Shown here: piece after piece, positions 8,261-17,190 of the stretch
How the letters are laid out: every line of letters begins with the position of its first letter
Numbering within the stretch: position 1 is the first letter of the stretch
NCBI GenBank assembly: GCA_964420835.1
Contig: CAYQUO010000015.1
Coordinates: 1 to 64,000 of the forward strand
DNA: 64,000 nt
Reading direction: 5' to 3'
Source of the DNA: CAYQUO01 sp964420835
GTDB taxonomy: Bacteria > Chloroflexota > Anaerolineae > Anaerolineales > Anaerolineaceae
The notes under the pieces: model-generated
What the model saw: the letters and a program-made list of their open reading frames with translations, nothing else
What the model was told of the DNA's origin: nothing
The model's database searches: none
Translations under genes and position numbers: made by a program

Positions 8261-9610
8261 ATGCCACAGAAAGGAAATCAACCAGATATGTCTCCAACCC
8301 GAACGATTATCATGGGAGCGGCAGGTCGTGATTTTCATAATTTCAACGTATTCTTCCGGGGCAATCAGGAATACCAGGTTGTGGCGTTCACAGCAACCCA
8401 AATTCCGAACATTGATGAAAGAATTTATCCGCAAGAATTGGCTGGGAAGCTCTACCCTGAAGGCATTCCAATTTACCCTGAAAACGAACTGCCCGAATTA
8501 ATTCGCACATTGAAGGTCGACCAGGTAGTGTTTGCATATAGCGATGTTACACATGATTATGTTATGCATAAGGCATCCCTTGTTTTAGCCGCAGGGGCAG
8601 ATTTTCGTTTGATGGGGGTTGGAACAACGCAGTTGAAATCAAGCAAACCGGTTGTATCTGTCTGCGCAATTCGTACCGGTTCTGGTAAAAGCCAAACCAC
8701 CCGCCGTGTATCCCTTGTGTTGAAAAACCTTGGTTACAAGGTGGCAGCAATCAGGCATCCAATGCCTTATGGTGACTTGGCGAAGCAGAAGGTCCAAAGA
8801 TATGCTGATTATGCAGACCTTGATAAACACGAATGCACGGTCGAGGAACGTGAAGAGTATGAACCGCATCTTGATAACCAGGTTATCGTTTATGCAGGTG
8901 TGGATTATGAAGCAATCCTGAGACAGGCGGAGAACGAAGTAGATGTAATTTTGTGGGATGGTGGAAATAATGATTTTTCCTTCTATAAACCGGATCTTTC
9001 TATCGTGGTACTTGATCCTCTTCGGGCTGGCCATGAACTACATTACCACCCTGGTGAAACAAATATGTACCTGGCGGATGTATTTGTGATTAACAAAGTG
9101 GATACTGCAAAACCAGAGGATGTGATCTCTGTGCGGGAATCAGCCCGCAGACTAAACCCTGATGCCACAATCATCGAAGCTGCATCTCCTTTGTTTGTAG
9201 ATGAACCACAGGCAATCCGGGGAAAGCGGGTATTGGTGATTGAGGACGGACCGACACTTACTCATGGCGAAATGGCTTATGGAGCCGGCTGGGTTGCCGC
9301 GCGCAGGTTCGGAGCTGCCGAGATTGTTGATCCACGGCCTTACGCTGTGGGGTCGATCCTTGCAACTTATGATAAATACCCATCAACAGGGAATATATTA
9401 CCCGCCATGGGCTACGGGGAGGAAATGATACGGGATTTGGAAAAAACAATCAACAACGCAAAAGTTGACCTGGTCATTTCGGCCACTCCCATTGATATAA
9501 ACAGGGTTATAAAAATTAACAAGCCCATGCAACGGATACGATATGAACTCCAGGAGATCGGGCAACCGACCTTGGAGGAAATCATCGCCAGTAAATTCAA
9601 GAGTCAATAA
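8261..9610 (+). CDS. Cyclic 2,3-diphosphoglycerate synthetase-like GTPase (COG2403 family)
   Basis: 449 residues. The N-terminal third is a Rossmann-like sensor region (TRTIIMGAAGRDFHNFNVFF). A P-loop-like VSVCAIRTGSGKSQTTRRV lies near residues 131-149. A DVILWDGGNNDFSFYKPD segment and the NKxD base-recognition motif VINKVDTA follow. This resembles predicted GTPases of COG2403, annotated after the archaeal cyclic 2,3-diphosphoglycerate synthetase. Whether this bacterium makes cDPG is not known, so the enzymatic name is only a family label. The start could also be the ATG at 8288 (MSPTRT). It sits alone between argS and obgE. Confidence 0.75.
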   Translation: MPQKGNQPDMSPTRTIIMGAAGRDFHNFNVFFRGNQEYQVVAFTATQIPNIDERIYPQELAGKLYPEGIPIYPENELPELIRTLKVDQVVFAYSDVTHDYVMHKASLVLAAGADFRLMGVGTTQLKSSKPVVSVCAIRTGSGKSQTTRRVSLVLKNLGYKVAAIRHPMPYGDLAKQKVQRYADYADLDKHECTVEEREEYEPHLDNQVIVYAGVDYEAILRQAENEVDVILWDGGNNDFSFYKPDLSIVVLDPLRAGHELHYHPGETNMYLADVFVINKVDTAKPEDVISVRESARRLNPDATIIEAASPLFVDEPQAIRGKRVLVIEDGPTLTHGEMAYGAGWVAARRFGAAEIVDPRPYAVGSILATYDKYPSTGNILPAMGYGEEMIRDLEKTINNAKVDLVISATPIDINRVIKINKPMQRIRYELQEIGQPTLEEIIASKFKSQ

Positions 9611-9672
9611 TTCGCCTGAGTTGAATCGCGCTCAGTCTTAAGCCATGTGGAATAAAGGAAGGTCTGGACGGG

Positions 9673-10935
9673 GTGTTCATTGATGAGGTTCAAATTACAG
9701 TAAAGTCCGGGAAAGGGGGAGATGGAATGGTGCACTTCCGAAGGGAGAAATATGTCCCTCGAGGAGGACCGGACGGAGGAGATGGAGGCCGGGGTGGCGA
9801 CATCATTCTGAAAGTGAACCCAAAAATGAACACGTTGAATTACTTTCGCCGCAATAACCGGTTCCAGGCATCTGATGGAAGGAATGGCGGGCCAAGCAAT
9901 ATGACAGGACGATCGGCTAATCCATGTATCATCAAGGTGCCTCCTGGAACGATCGTCCACGATAGCAGTGATGGAAGAATAATCGGTGATTTAACGCTAG
10001 CCGATCAGGAATTATTGGTATGTCGCGGTGGTAGAGGAGGCCGGGGAAACATTCACTTTGCCACTTCGCGCAATCAAGTTCCCAGGACTGCGGAAAGGGG
10101 CGAACCCGGACGTGAAGTGATCCTGCGCTTGGAGTTAAAAATAATTGCTGATGTGGGAATTGTTGGAATACCAAACGCTGGAAAATCAAGCCTGCTGGCT
10201 GCACTAACCCATGCACGCCCAAAGATTGCAGATTACCCCTTTACAACCCTGGAACCTAACTTGGGCGTCATGGAATTCAACCAGGAGACGACCATAGTAT
10301 TTGCAGATATTCCCGGCTTGATTGAAGGAGCTCACAAAGGCTCTGGCTTGGGTGATTCATTCCTGCGTCATATTCAGCGCACACGAGTCCTGGTTCATTT
10401 ATTGGATGGTGAATCGGATGACCCTTTGGCTGATTACTCCCAGATCAACAACGAAATGGCATTGTTCGATAAGCGCCTGTTGAGTAAAACCCAACTGGTA
10501 GCCCTCAACAAGATCGACCTGCCGGACACAAGGGAGCGATACGGTCAACTGAAGCCTTTGTTCAAGCAGAAGGGGGTGTTTCTTTATGCTATTTCTGCAT
10601 ACACCCGCGAGGGATTGGACACCTTTGTAGGGAAAATTGCAGAGGCCTTAAATAATTCTCCGCAGATAGAACAGATTGCGGTGTTACCGTTGTACCAGCC
10701 TGAAGAAGACCCCTCCAAGTTTACCTTGGAACGGATGCCCCAGGGATGGATAATTCGTGGAAGAGCAATTGAGCGGGCAGCTGCAATGACATATTGGGAA
10801 CATGAAGGGTCTTTGCGACGCTTTCAACGTTTAATGGAAACCATCGGCGTCGATGATGCATTAAGAACAGCAGGCGCAAAAAATGGTGATACCGTATTTA
10901 TTGGCGACGATTACGAACTGGAGTACCAGGAATGA
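9673..10935 (+). CDS. obgE: GTPase ObgE (50S assembly factor)
   Basis: 420 residues. The glycine-rich Obg fold is at the N-terminus (GKGGDGMVHFRREK, GGPDGGDGGRGG). The G domain follows with GIPNAGKSSLL (G1), DIPGLIEGAHKGSGLG (G3), NKIDL (G4) and an ISAYT region (G5), and an OCT-type C-terminal domain begins near residue 330. Obg couples GTP levels to late 50S assembly and stress responses. The start is GTG, with AAGGAAGG ten bases upstream. The stop overlaps the nadD start (ATGA), so the two are translated from one message. Confidence 0.96.
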   Translation: MFIDEVQITVKSGKGGDGMVHFRREKYVPRGGPDGGDGGRGGDIILKVNPKMNTLNYFRRNNRFQASDGRNGGPSNMTGRSANPCIIKVPPGTIVHDSSDGRIIGDLTLADQELLVCRGGRGGRGNIHFATSRNQVPRTAERGEPGREVILRLELKIIADVGIVGIPNAGKSSLLAALTHARPKIADYPFTTLEPNLGVMEFNQETTIVFADIPGLIEGAHKGSGLGDSFLRHIQRTRVLVHLLDGESDDPLADYSQINNEMALFDKRLLSKTQLVALNKIDLPDTRERYGQLKPLFKQKGVFLYAISAYTREGLDTFVGKIAEALNNSPQIEQIAVLPLYQPEEDPSKFTLERMPQGWIIRGRAIERAAAMTYWEHEGSLRRFQRLMETIGVDDALRTAGAKNGDTVFIGDDYELEYQE

Positions 10936-11537
10936 AAAAAAGGGTAGGTGTTCTTGGCGGCACTTTTGACCCTCCACATTTAGGCCACCTTATCCTGGCA
11001 GCCGATGCGATTGACCAGTTGGAATTGGAACGCCTGCTTTGGGTTCTGACACCTCAACCGCCTCATAAATTGAACCGGGTCATTACACCGGTGAAAGACC
11101 GTGAAGATCTCTTACGGGCTGCCATTAAATATGATCCTCGTTATGAACTTTCAAGAGTGGAATTGGAAAGGCCAGGACCACATTTTTCTTTGGAAACAAT
11201 CCGAATTTTAAAACAAGAAAACCCATACGACGTGATTATTTATGTGATCGGTGGAGATAGTTTGTTGGAATTGCCCACCTGGCACCAGCCCTCCTTACTG
11301 GTTGGTGAGGTGGATGAATTGGGTGTCATGCGACGCCCTGAGAATGATATTGATATGGATAAATTGGAACAGGAAATTCCGGGTGTTTCGAAAAAGGTGC
11401 GCTGGATCAATTCCCCCTTGATAGGGATTTCTTCGACGGATATTCGGAAGCGGATCATCGCCGGAAGGCCCTACCAATTTATGCTCCCTGCGAGTGTTCG
11501 CGAGATAATTGAAAAGCATAAATATTATCATTCATGA
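10932..11537 (+). CDS. nadD: Nicotinate-nucleotide adenylyltransferase
   Basis: 201 residues. It adenylates nicotinate mononucleotide to deamido-NAD in NAD synthesis. The nucleotidyltransferase signature GGTFDPPHLGHL is at residues 9-20 and ISSTDIRKRI near the C-terminus is the second active-site motif. It overlaps obgE by four bases; obgE-nadD adjacency is common in bacteria. A long inverted repeat follows at 11544-11582. Confidence 0.95.
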   Translation: MKKRVGVLGGTFDPPHLGHLILAADAIDQLELERLLWVLTPQPPHKLNRVITPVKDREDLLRAAIKYDPRYELSRVELERPGPHFSLETIRILKQENPYDVIIYVIGGDSLLELPTWHQPSLLVGEVDELGVMRRPENDIDMDKLEQEIPGVSKKVRWINSPLIGISSTDIRKRIIAGRPYQFMLPASVREIIEKHKYYHS

Positions 11538-11543
11538 TCGGTC

Positions 11544-11582
11544 ATTTCATTGAACCGATCCGGAGGGTTCTTTCAATGAAAT
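11544..11582. terminator. Inverted repeat between convergent nadD and the bactofilin-like gene
   Basis: ATTTCATTGAA (11544-11554) is the reverse complement of TTCAATGAAAT (11572-11582), with AACC/GGTT extending the stem. There is no long T-tract on either side. A third copy of ATTTCATTGA lies at 11599-11608 at the end of the next gene. It probably serves as a bidirectional terminator between the two convergent units. Confidence 0.55.
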
Positions 11583-11596
11583 TCATGTGATGTTCG

Positions 11597-12568
11597 TTAT
11601 TTCATTGACCCATCGGGGAGCGGATGGGTTCCGAACCAACTCAAGAGAACTCCACCCAAGCCGATGATCCCGATCAGGAACTGAACGATCCAGCCAACAC
11701 ACGGTATTAATCCGAACCCGAATGCCACCATTGACATCAACAAGGTGCCCATTCCTGCTGAAACCGGCGGTGACCATTCGACCTTAATGATGTTCACCAA
11801 CCGATCTCCAATCTCCAGGCCGATGGAAATCCAACCAAATAGTGTGGCTGATGCCAAGGCTAGCAACCCCAAAAAACCAACCGGCAGCAGGATGATTGTT
11901 AATGCAATTATCAGGAACAGGATCGGAGCAACAACAAGTGTTAGCAAGCCCAGACCGCCGGAGAGGAAGACACGATTGACGACATAGTCGGCGACCGTAT
12001 GAGCAGGCTTCTCAACAAATAATGATAATAACATTGCCAATAAAGCCATTGCCAGGGACCTTAATATCACCCCGAAAATTTCCCCAATGGGTTTGTAAAG
12101 CCCCTGGAAGGGGGACTTCGGAAGTCGCATGGAACTGAATGGCGACCAGGTTCCAAAATCAAAATCTCCAGGGCCCCCTGCAATTATTTTCCCTTTTACT
12201 ACGGCATAATTTGCCTGTTGAACTGTACCCCCATAAGTGACAAGGTCGCCGTGAACAAATGCTGTATCAGTGAGGCTAATGACCCCGCCAATTGACGAAA
12301 CATCCTTAATCACATTACCGCTAATGTCAGCGGTTCCACCAATAAGCACGAGGTTGCCTTTTACAGTGGCATTCTTCTCGATTGTGGCATTACCACCAAT
12401 GACGACCAAATCTCCGTCAACGGTTTGCCCTTCCTGGAGGCGGAATGACCCGCCGAGAATCATTTTGTCACCGTCCTCCGGGCCTCCTGTTTGTATGCCA
12501 ATGGGCGAAAAGGCACATGAAAAGAGCATCACAAGAAAGAGAAAAAAGGTCAACACATAGTTTTTCAT
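11597..12568 (-). CDS. Membrane protein with bactofilin-like polymer-forming repeats
   Basis: About 323 residues. The ATG at 12568 overlaps the anti-sigma stop (ATGA) and starts directly at a signal sequence (MKNYVLTFFLFLVMLFSCAF), so longer upstream frames are unlikely. Residues ~30-130 are hydrophobic-core repeats of the type GDLVVIGGNATIEKNATVKG and GNLVLIGGTADISGNV, like the right-handed beta-helix of bactofilins. The C-terminal half has four or more membrane segments (LAMALLAMLLSLFV, LLTLVVAPILFLIIALTIILL and others). Being third in an operon with an ECF sigma and an anti-sigma factor, it may be a target or sensor of envelope stress. Function is inferred only. Confidence 0.75.
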   Translation of the reverse strand: MKNYVLTFFLFLVMLFSCAFSPIGIQTGGPEDGDKMILGGSFRLQEGQTVDGDLVVIGGNATIEKNATVKGNLVLIGGTADISGNVIKDVSSIGGVISLTDTAFVHGDLVTYGGTVQQANYAVVKGKIIAGGPGDFDFGTWSPFSSMRLPKSPFQGLYKPIGEIFGVILRSLAMALLAMLLSLFVEKPAHTVADYVVNRVFLSGGLGLLTLVVAPILFLIIALTIILLPVGFLGLLALASATLFGWISIGLEIGDRLVNIIKVEWSPPVSAGMGTLLMSMVAFGFGLIPCVGWIVQFLIGIIGLGGVLLSWFGTHPLPDGSMK

Positions 12569-13101
12569 GAGATTTTTATCCTCTTTTGAGAGATTCTCCA
12601 CAACATAACTAGCCATAACAGGATGGAAAAGCCAATGAACGATGCGCCCATTATTAGTAGAAGTGTTGGTATGGCTGGAGGCATGGTGCCGAGTATGGAG
12701 ATTACAACCCCGAGGAATTTGTGAAATCCCACTGATACCGCGGTAAGTGTTTCAATTATTCTGGAAAACAATCCCGCTGGTGAAGTAAACAGAAGTGATC
12801 CAGATAGAATCGTTCCTAAAGTAAAAATAAAAGCAATGATTAGAAACGCCAAAAAACGTCGTTCCAGTCGTTGGTATTCCACCTTCCGGCGCTCCGGCAA
12901 GCTCATCAACCACCGGTCTGTAAAACCAGGTTTCGGTGAAATTGGAGCAATCTGTTGAATTTCGTTACGGATTAATTTCCAATTCTCCTGAAGTATTTGG
13001 CAATCCGGGCAAGTTTTTAAATGGAGTTTTAAAGCAACCTCATCTTCTGTGCTCAATCTTTCTTCATCCAAAATCCAGGTTTCAAAAGGCTGGTGATTCA
13101 T
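12565..13101 (-). CDS. Anti-sigma factor with zinc-finger (ZAS) domain
   Basis: 178 residues. The start at 13101 (MNHQPFETWILDEERLS) has AAGGA directly upstream, while the frame further upstream runs through the sigma gene. The N-terminus has the ZAS pattern, HLKTCPDC giving Hx3Cx2C after an acidic helix, which binds the partner sigma factor. Two or three membrane segments follow (FLAFLIIAFIFTLGTIL, IPTLLLIMGASFIGFSILLWLVML). It overlaps the sigma gene by 20 bases and the downstream membrane gene by four, so all three form one operon. It presumably holds the sigma factor at the membrane until a signal releases it. Confidence 0.85.
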   Translation of the reverse strand: MNHQPFETWILDEERLSTEDEVALKLHLKTCPDCQILQENWKLIRNEIQQIAPISPKPGFTDRWLMSLPERRKVEYQRLERRFLAFLIIAFIFTLGTILSGSLLFTSPAGLFSRIIETLTAVSVGFHKFLGVVISILGTMPPAIPTLLLIMGASFIGFSILLWLVMLWRISQKRIKIS

Positions 13102-13675
13102 TATTATTCCTTTCCGGGCTGGTCTGTTCGCGCGTTCTTGCCTGCCATTTGCTGGCCAGATCACGCCTTGCACGATGCAGACGGCTTTTAACAGCACTAA
13201 TGGAAATGGATATGGTTTCGCTGATCTCTCTATCTGATAAGTCATACCAATAACGAAGAATAAGAACCGCCCGGTCGATTGGATTCATCTCGGCCACCAG
13301 TTCTCTAACAAGTCTCTGCTCTTCCATTCTGCTGCCAACCATTTCGATATCAATCGATTTATCAGGCAAGACTTCATCATCCATTACATCTATGGAAAAA
13401 CTATGGGGGCGATGACGTCGTAGCTGATCGATACAATAATGAGCGGCAATTGCTAACAACCAAGTGGCGAAAGAGCGCTGTGGGTCGTATCGGTCCAACG
13501 CTCGGTAAGCGCGCCAAAAGGTTTCCTGGGCGGCATCTTCGGCCTCCTGGTCATTCCCAAGCATCCTGTAGCAAAGGTTGTATACGGGTTTTTGATAAGC
13601 CTCAACAAGATGCGTAAAAGCCTCATCATTTCCCTGCCTGGCTTCCTGTATCCAGTCTGATTCAAGAAGATTCAA
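13082..13675 (-). CDS. ECF-type RNA polymerase sigma factor
   Basis: 197 residues. Region 2 (YNLCYRMLGNDQEAEDAAQETFWRAYRALDRYDP spread over residues ~31-64) and the region 4 helix-turn-helix (DREISETISISISAVKSRLHRAR) match the SigW/RpoE-like extracytoplasmic-function class. The start is TTG at 13675, with AGGAG six bases upstream. On the minus strand a GGAACC (+ strand 13770-13775) followed about 17 bases later by TCGAAC could be an ECF-type autopromoter, though this match is weak. The first gene of the sigma/anti-sigma/bactofilin-like operon. Confidence 0.92.
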   Translation of the reverse strand: MNLLESDWIQEARQGNDEAFTHLVEAYQKPVYNLCYRMLGNDQEAEDAAQETFWRAYRALDRYDPQRSFATWLLAIAAHYCIDQLRRHRPHSFSIDVMDDEVLPDKSIDIEMVGSRMEEQRLVRELVAEMNPIDRAVLILRYWYDLSDREISETISISISAVKSRLHRARRDLASKWQARTREQTSPERNNNESPAF

Positions 13676-13807
13676 GCATGGCTCCTGGTTGCACTTCTAT
13701 ATAACCATACGATCAGGAGAGGAATTAGTTTCGAATTTCATTGGAGGTTCGAAAAAAATTACAATGGGTGGTTCCGGGCGGAAACTTGCATGATTCGTTG
13801 ACATTGC

Positions 13808-14446
13808 CTAGAAAACAACTTCTTCCTTCCCAGACAATTTGTCTTGTATCTTTTGGACAATGGTGTCGAGATGGTTGGGTTTATGGACAAAATCCAGATC
13901 ATCGGTGCGTATAGTTAGAACGGGACAAAGATCAAATAAATCCAGCCATTCATTGTAATACTTCTCAAGTAGCGAAAGGTAATCCCTGGTTATTCCAGTT
14001 TCAATGTTTCTTGCTCTTCGATTAATCCTTTCCAGGAGTAAGTCCACGGGTGCAGTTAAATAAACCAAAAGTGAAGGGGCTGGAAGGCTTTTCATTACAA
14101 CGTCGAAGACTTTACGGTAACACAAATAATCCAGTTCGGAAATATTGCCCAAAAAATGAAGAGCCCTGGCAAAGATATAGGCATCTTCATAAATGCTGCG
14201 ATCGATTATCGATGGACGTGGATCCTGCCACATTGCCAGGTGTTGTTCTGCTCTATGCCCGAGGAAGTAAACCTGCAAATGAAAGGACCACTTTTTCATA
14301 TCAATATAAAAATTCGGAAGATATGGATTGTCTGCCACGGATTCGTATGCAGTTCTCCATCCCAGGCGTGCACCGATCCTTTCTGTAAGAGAAGTCTTGC
14401 CTGATCCAATATTTCCTGCAACAAGAACAAGTCTTTTTGCCATCAT
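13808..14446 (-). CDS. Deoxynucleoside kinase (dGK/dAK type)
   Basis: 212 residues. It phosphorylates a deoxynucleoside in salvage. The P-loop is GNIGSGKTSL near residues 12-21, the DRS substrate motif lies in SIIDRSIYEDAYIFA, and RINRRARNIE is the arginine lid. The length and motifs fit the deoxyguanosine/deoxyadenosine kinase family of Gram-positive type bacteria. Two consecutive ATG codons (14446 and 14443) follow GAGGAG; either could start. It is followed by no clear partner and lies 36 bases after the aconitase stop on the same strand, so cotranscription with acn and icd is possible. Confidence 0.88.
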   Translation of the reverse strand: MMAKRLVLVAGNIGSGKTSLTERIGARLGWRTAYESVADNPYLPNFYIDMKKWSFHLQVYFLGHRAEQHLAMWQDPRPSIIDRSIYEDAYIFARALHFLGNISELDYLCYRKVFDVVMKSLPAPSLLVYLTAPVDLLLERINRRARNIETGITRDYLSLLEKYYNEWLDLFDLCPVLTIRTDDLDFVHKPNHLDTIVQKIQDKLSGKEEVVF

Positions 14447-14481
14447 CCATTCTCCTCGAAGTATTGGTAAATGAATGTGAT

Positions 14482-17181
14482 CTAGTCTCCGGGGGATGTT
14501 ATTGATTCCAATATTTTTGGCAACATCCCTCCTTTTAAGTAATAATTAATCTCTGTTCCAGTATCCAATCGGAGGATGACAGGGAAGATTACGGTTTCTC
14601 CCGATAAGCGTGTTACATGGATGGGAATCCTGCAACCGGGTGTAAGTTTTTGGGAGTCTACCGGAATATCAATAATTTCTGATCCGTCCAATGAATACGT
14701 TGTTGTACTTTCTCCAGGAAGGAACTGCAAGGGAAGGAGTCCCATTCCAGCCAGGTTGGATCGGTGGATTCGTTCAAAAGATTCGGCAATAACTGCCTTA
14801 ATGCCAAGCATCTGAACACCTTTGGCAGCCCAATCGCGGCTTGATCCCGTTCCATATTCCTTGCCGGCCAGGATGATTAGCGGTATCTTTTCAATATTGT
14901 ATTGAACACATGCATCAAAAATTGATAAAATCCGGCCATCCGGGTAATGGATTGTGAATCCTCCTTCCTGATCAGGAACCATTTTATTTTTAAACCGAAC
15001 ATTCGCAAATGTACCCCGGACCATGACCTGGTCGTTCCCACGACGGGTGCCATAGGCATTGAAATCCGATGGTCTTACATTTTGAGCGATAAGATATTGG
15101 CCTGCCGGGCTCTGCACTGGGATATTCCCGGCAGGGGAGATGTGATCAGTCGTTGTTGAATCACCTGCAATTACTATGATTCGGGCGGCTTTGATGGTGT
15201 GGGGAGAAGGAGTTGGCACCTTCTTAAAAAAAGGAGGTTCTTTCAAATATGTTGATTCCGGCTCCCAGGGATAAAGCAACCCTTGCGGTGAGGTCAGGGA
15301 TTGCCATTCATCCGATCCTTCCAATATTGTTTCATAAGTTGAAATAAAAATATCTGGTTGAACAACTTCACGGACCAGTTCTTGGATCTCTGTAGAGGTG
15401 GGCCAGATGTCCTTGAGAAATACCAGTGTTGCAGACGAATCAGATCCAAGAGGTTCGGAATTCAAGTCAATATCGATTCTGCCGGCAAGTGCATATGCAA
15501 TCACCAATGGTGGTGATGCCAGATAATTCGCTTGAACACTGCCGTGTACGCGCCCTTCGAAGTTCCTGTTCCCAGACAGAATGGAAGCAACAATCAGCTT
15601 CCTCTCACGAATCTGTTCCTCAATTTGCGATGCAAGCGGACCGGAGTTCCCGATGCATGTTGTACAACCGTACCCAACCAGGTGGAAACCAAGGGCATCA
15701 AGAAATTTATCCAATCCGGCTTTCTTGAGATAATTTGTCACTACACGAGAGCCTGGCGCAAAGCTGGTTTTCACCCATGCTGGAACTTGAAGCCCTTTGT
15801 CCGCCGCTTTTTTTGCCAGCAGGCCTGCAGCGAGCATGCCAGTGGGGTTGGAAGTGTTTGTGCAGGATGTGATTGCAGCGATGACAACACTTCCATGACC
15901 GAAGGTGCTCTGGGGGTGTACCAAATCACCAACAGGTTGATTTTTCCCAAATTCATCCGCTTGAACAACACTATATCCTCTATGGTTGGTCAACAATTTG
16001 CAAAAGGATTCTTTAACCTTCTGCAATGGGATGCAATCTTGTGGGCGTTTGGGACCGGCGATGACTGGTTCAATGGAACCGAGGTCTATTTCGAGAACAA
16101 AGGGATATAACGGATCAGTATCGCCTGTTCTTTTTTTTAGGTGTTGTAATTCGCAATAGGTGCTTGCCAGGTTGATTGATTCTTCTGAACGACCGGTTTC
16201 ACGTAAATAATCGATTGTGATTTCATCAACGGGAAAATACACCATTGTTGCCCCGCTTTCGGGCGCCATGTTGGCAATCATGGCCCTGTCAGCGACAACC
16301 AGATGTTCCACCCCAGGCCCGAATACTTCAACAACTTTATCTACAACACCAAACTGCCTAAGTTTATGGACAATTGATAATGTGATATCAGTTGGAAGAA
16401 CGCCTTCACGGAGCATTCCGGTTAGGTGCAGGCCAATCACTTCCGGGATGACGATTTCCATCGGCTCTCCAAGCATGGCTCCGAGGGCTTCTATTCCTCC
16501 AATACCCCAACCGGAAACTCCCAATCCATTGATCATTGTAGTGTGGGAATCTGTTCCTAAAACACTATCCATGAATGCCAGGGGATGAGATTCATTCTTT
16601 GAAGTTGTGTTTACCAGCGGTGTGAGGTATTCCAGATTGACCTGGTGAATAATCCCTGAAGCGGGAGGAATGATACGTACGTTTTCCAGCGTCGACTGGC
16701 ACCATTTAAGAAATGCATACCGTTCCCGGTTGTTTCGAAATTCATTTTTGATGTTTTTGGTATAGGAATCCTTGCTTCCATAATGGTCCACTTGTAAAGA
16801 ATGGTCAATTACCAAGTCAACTGGCATTACCGGTTGAACCCCATGAGGATCCCCTCCTCTTCGAGCAACTGCAGCTCGAAGGGCGGCGAAATCATTCAAA
16901 ACAGGAACACCGGAGAAGTCCTGAAGAATTATCCTGGCGGGAAGAAAGGGAATGGTCGCTTTATTGCCATGGCCATTGCTTCCCCTGAGAATGGATTCCA
17001 GATGGCTGATTTCTGCCTTTCCTTGGTGGTAAAGCAGGAGAAGGCGCTCAAATAATACTCGCAGCGCAAAGGGAAGGCGGGTGAAATTTTCCAAGCCTGT
17101 GAGATCGCAGCTATCGACAGGGTAATAACCATACGAATTATTAGAAGCGTTGAAAACAGACAATTGGTTGTCAAGGCTCAT
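14482..17181 (-). CDS. acnA: Aconitate hydratase
   Basis: 899 residues, the size of AcnA/IRP-type aconitases. It interconverts citrate and isocitrate. The 4Fe-4S ligands are the Cys of SCTNTSNPTGM and the two in GYGCTTCIGNSGP. VLGTDSHTTMINGLGVSGWG, YGTGSSRDWAAKG and AESFERIHRSNLAGMG are further active-site or family motifs. It follows icd by nine bases on the same strand, so icd and acn form an operon. Citrate synthase lies just beyond the divergent IclR gene, giving all three enzymes from oxaloacetate to 2-oxoglutarate in one place. Confidence 0.96.
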   Translation of the reverse strand: MSLDNQLSVFNASNNSYGYYPVDSCDLTGLENFTRLPFALRVLFERLLLLYHQGKAEISHLESILRGSNGHGNKATIPFLPARIILQDFSGVPVLNDFAALRAAVARRGGDPHGVQPVMPVDLVIDHSLQVDHYGSKDSYTKNIKNEFRNNRERYAFLKWCQSTLENVRIIPPASGIIHQVNLEYLTPLVNTTSKNESHPLAFMDSVLGTDSHTTMINGLGVSGWGIGGIEALGAMLGEPMEIVIPEVIGLHLTGMLREGVLPTDITLSIVHKLRQFGVVDKVVEVFGPGVEHLVVADRAMIANMAPESGATMVYFPVDEITIDYLRETGRSEESINLASTYCELQHLKKRTGDTDPLYPFVLEIDLGSIEPVIAGPKRPQDCIPLQKVKESFCKLLTNHRGYSVVQADEFGKNQPVGDLVHPQSTFGHGSVVIAAITSCTNTSNPTGMLAAGLLAKKAADKGLQVPAWVKTSFAPGSRVVTNYLKKAGLDKFLDALGFHLVGYGCTTCIGNSGPLASQIEEQIRERKLIVASILSGNRNFEGRVHGSVQANYLASPPLVIAYALAGRIDIDLNSEPLGSDSSATLVFLKDIWPTSTEIQELVREVVQPDIFISTYETILEGSDEWQSLTSPQGLLYPWEPESTYLKEPPFFKKVPTPSPHTIKAARIIVIAGDSTTTDHISPAGNIPVQSPAGQYLIAQNVRPSDFNAYGTRRGNDQVMVRGTFANVRFKNKMVPDQEGGFTIHYPDGRILSIFDACVQYNIEKIPLIILAGKEYGTGSSRDWAAKGVQMLGIKAVIAESFERIHRSNLAGMGLLPLQFLPGESTTTYSLDGSEIIDIPVDSQKLTPGCRIPIHVTRLSGETVIFPVILRLDTGTEINYYLKGGMLPKILESITSPGD

Positions 17182-17190
17182 TTTTCGAGG

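Noticed and set aside
15532..16110. A 192-residue frame opposite the aconitase gene
   Set aside because: Aconitase is intact with all cluster ligands; the opposite frame has no family features.
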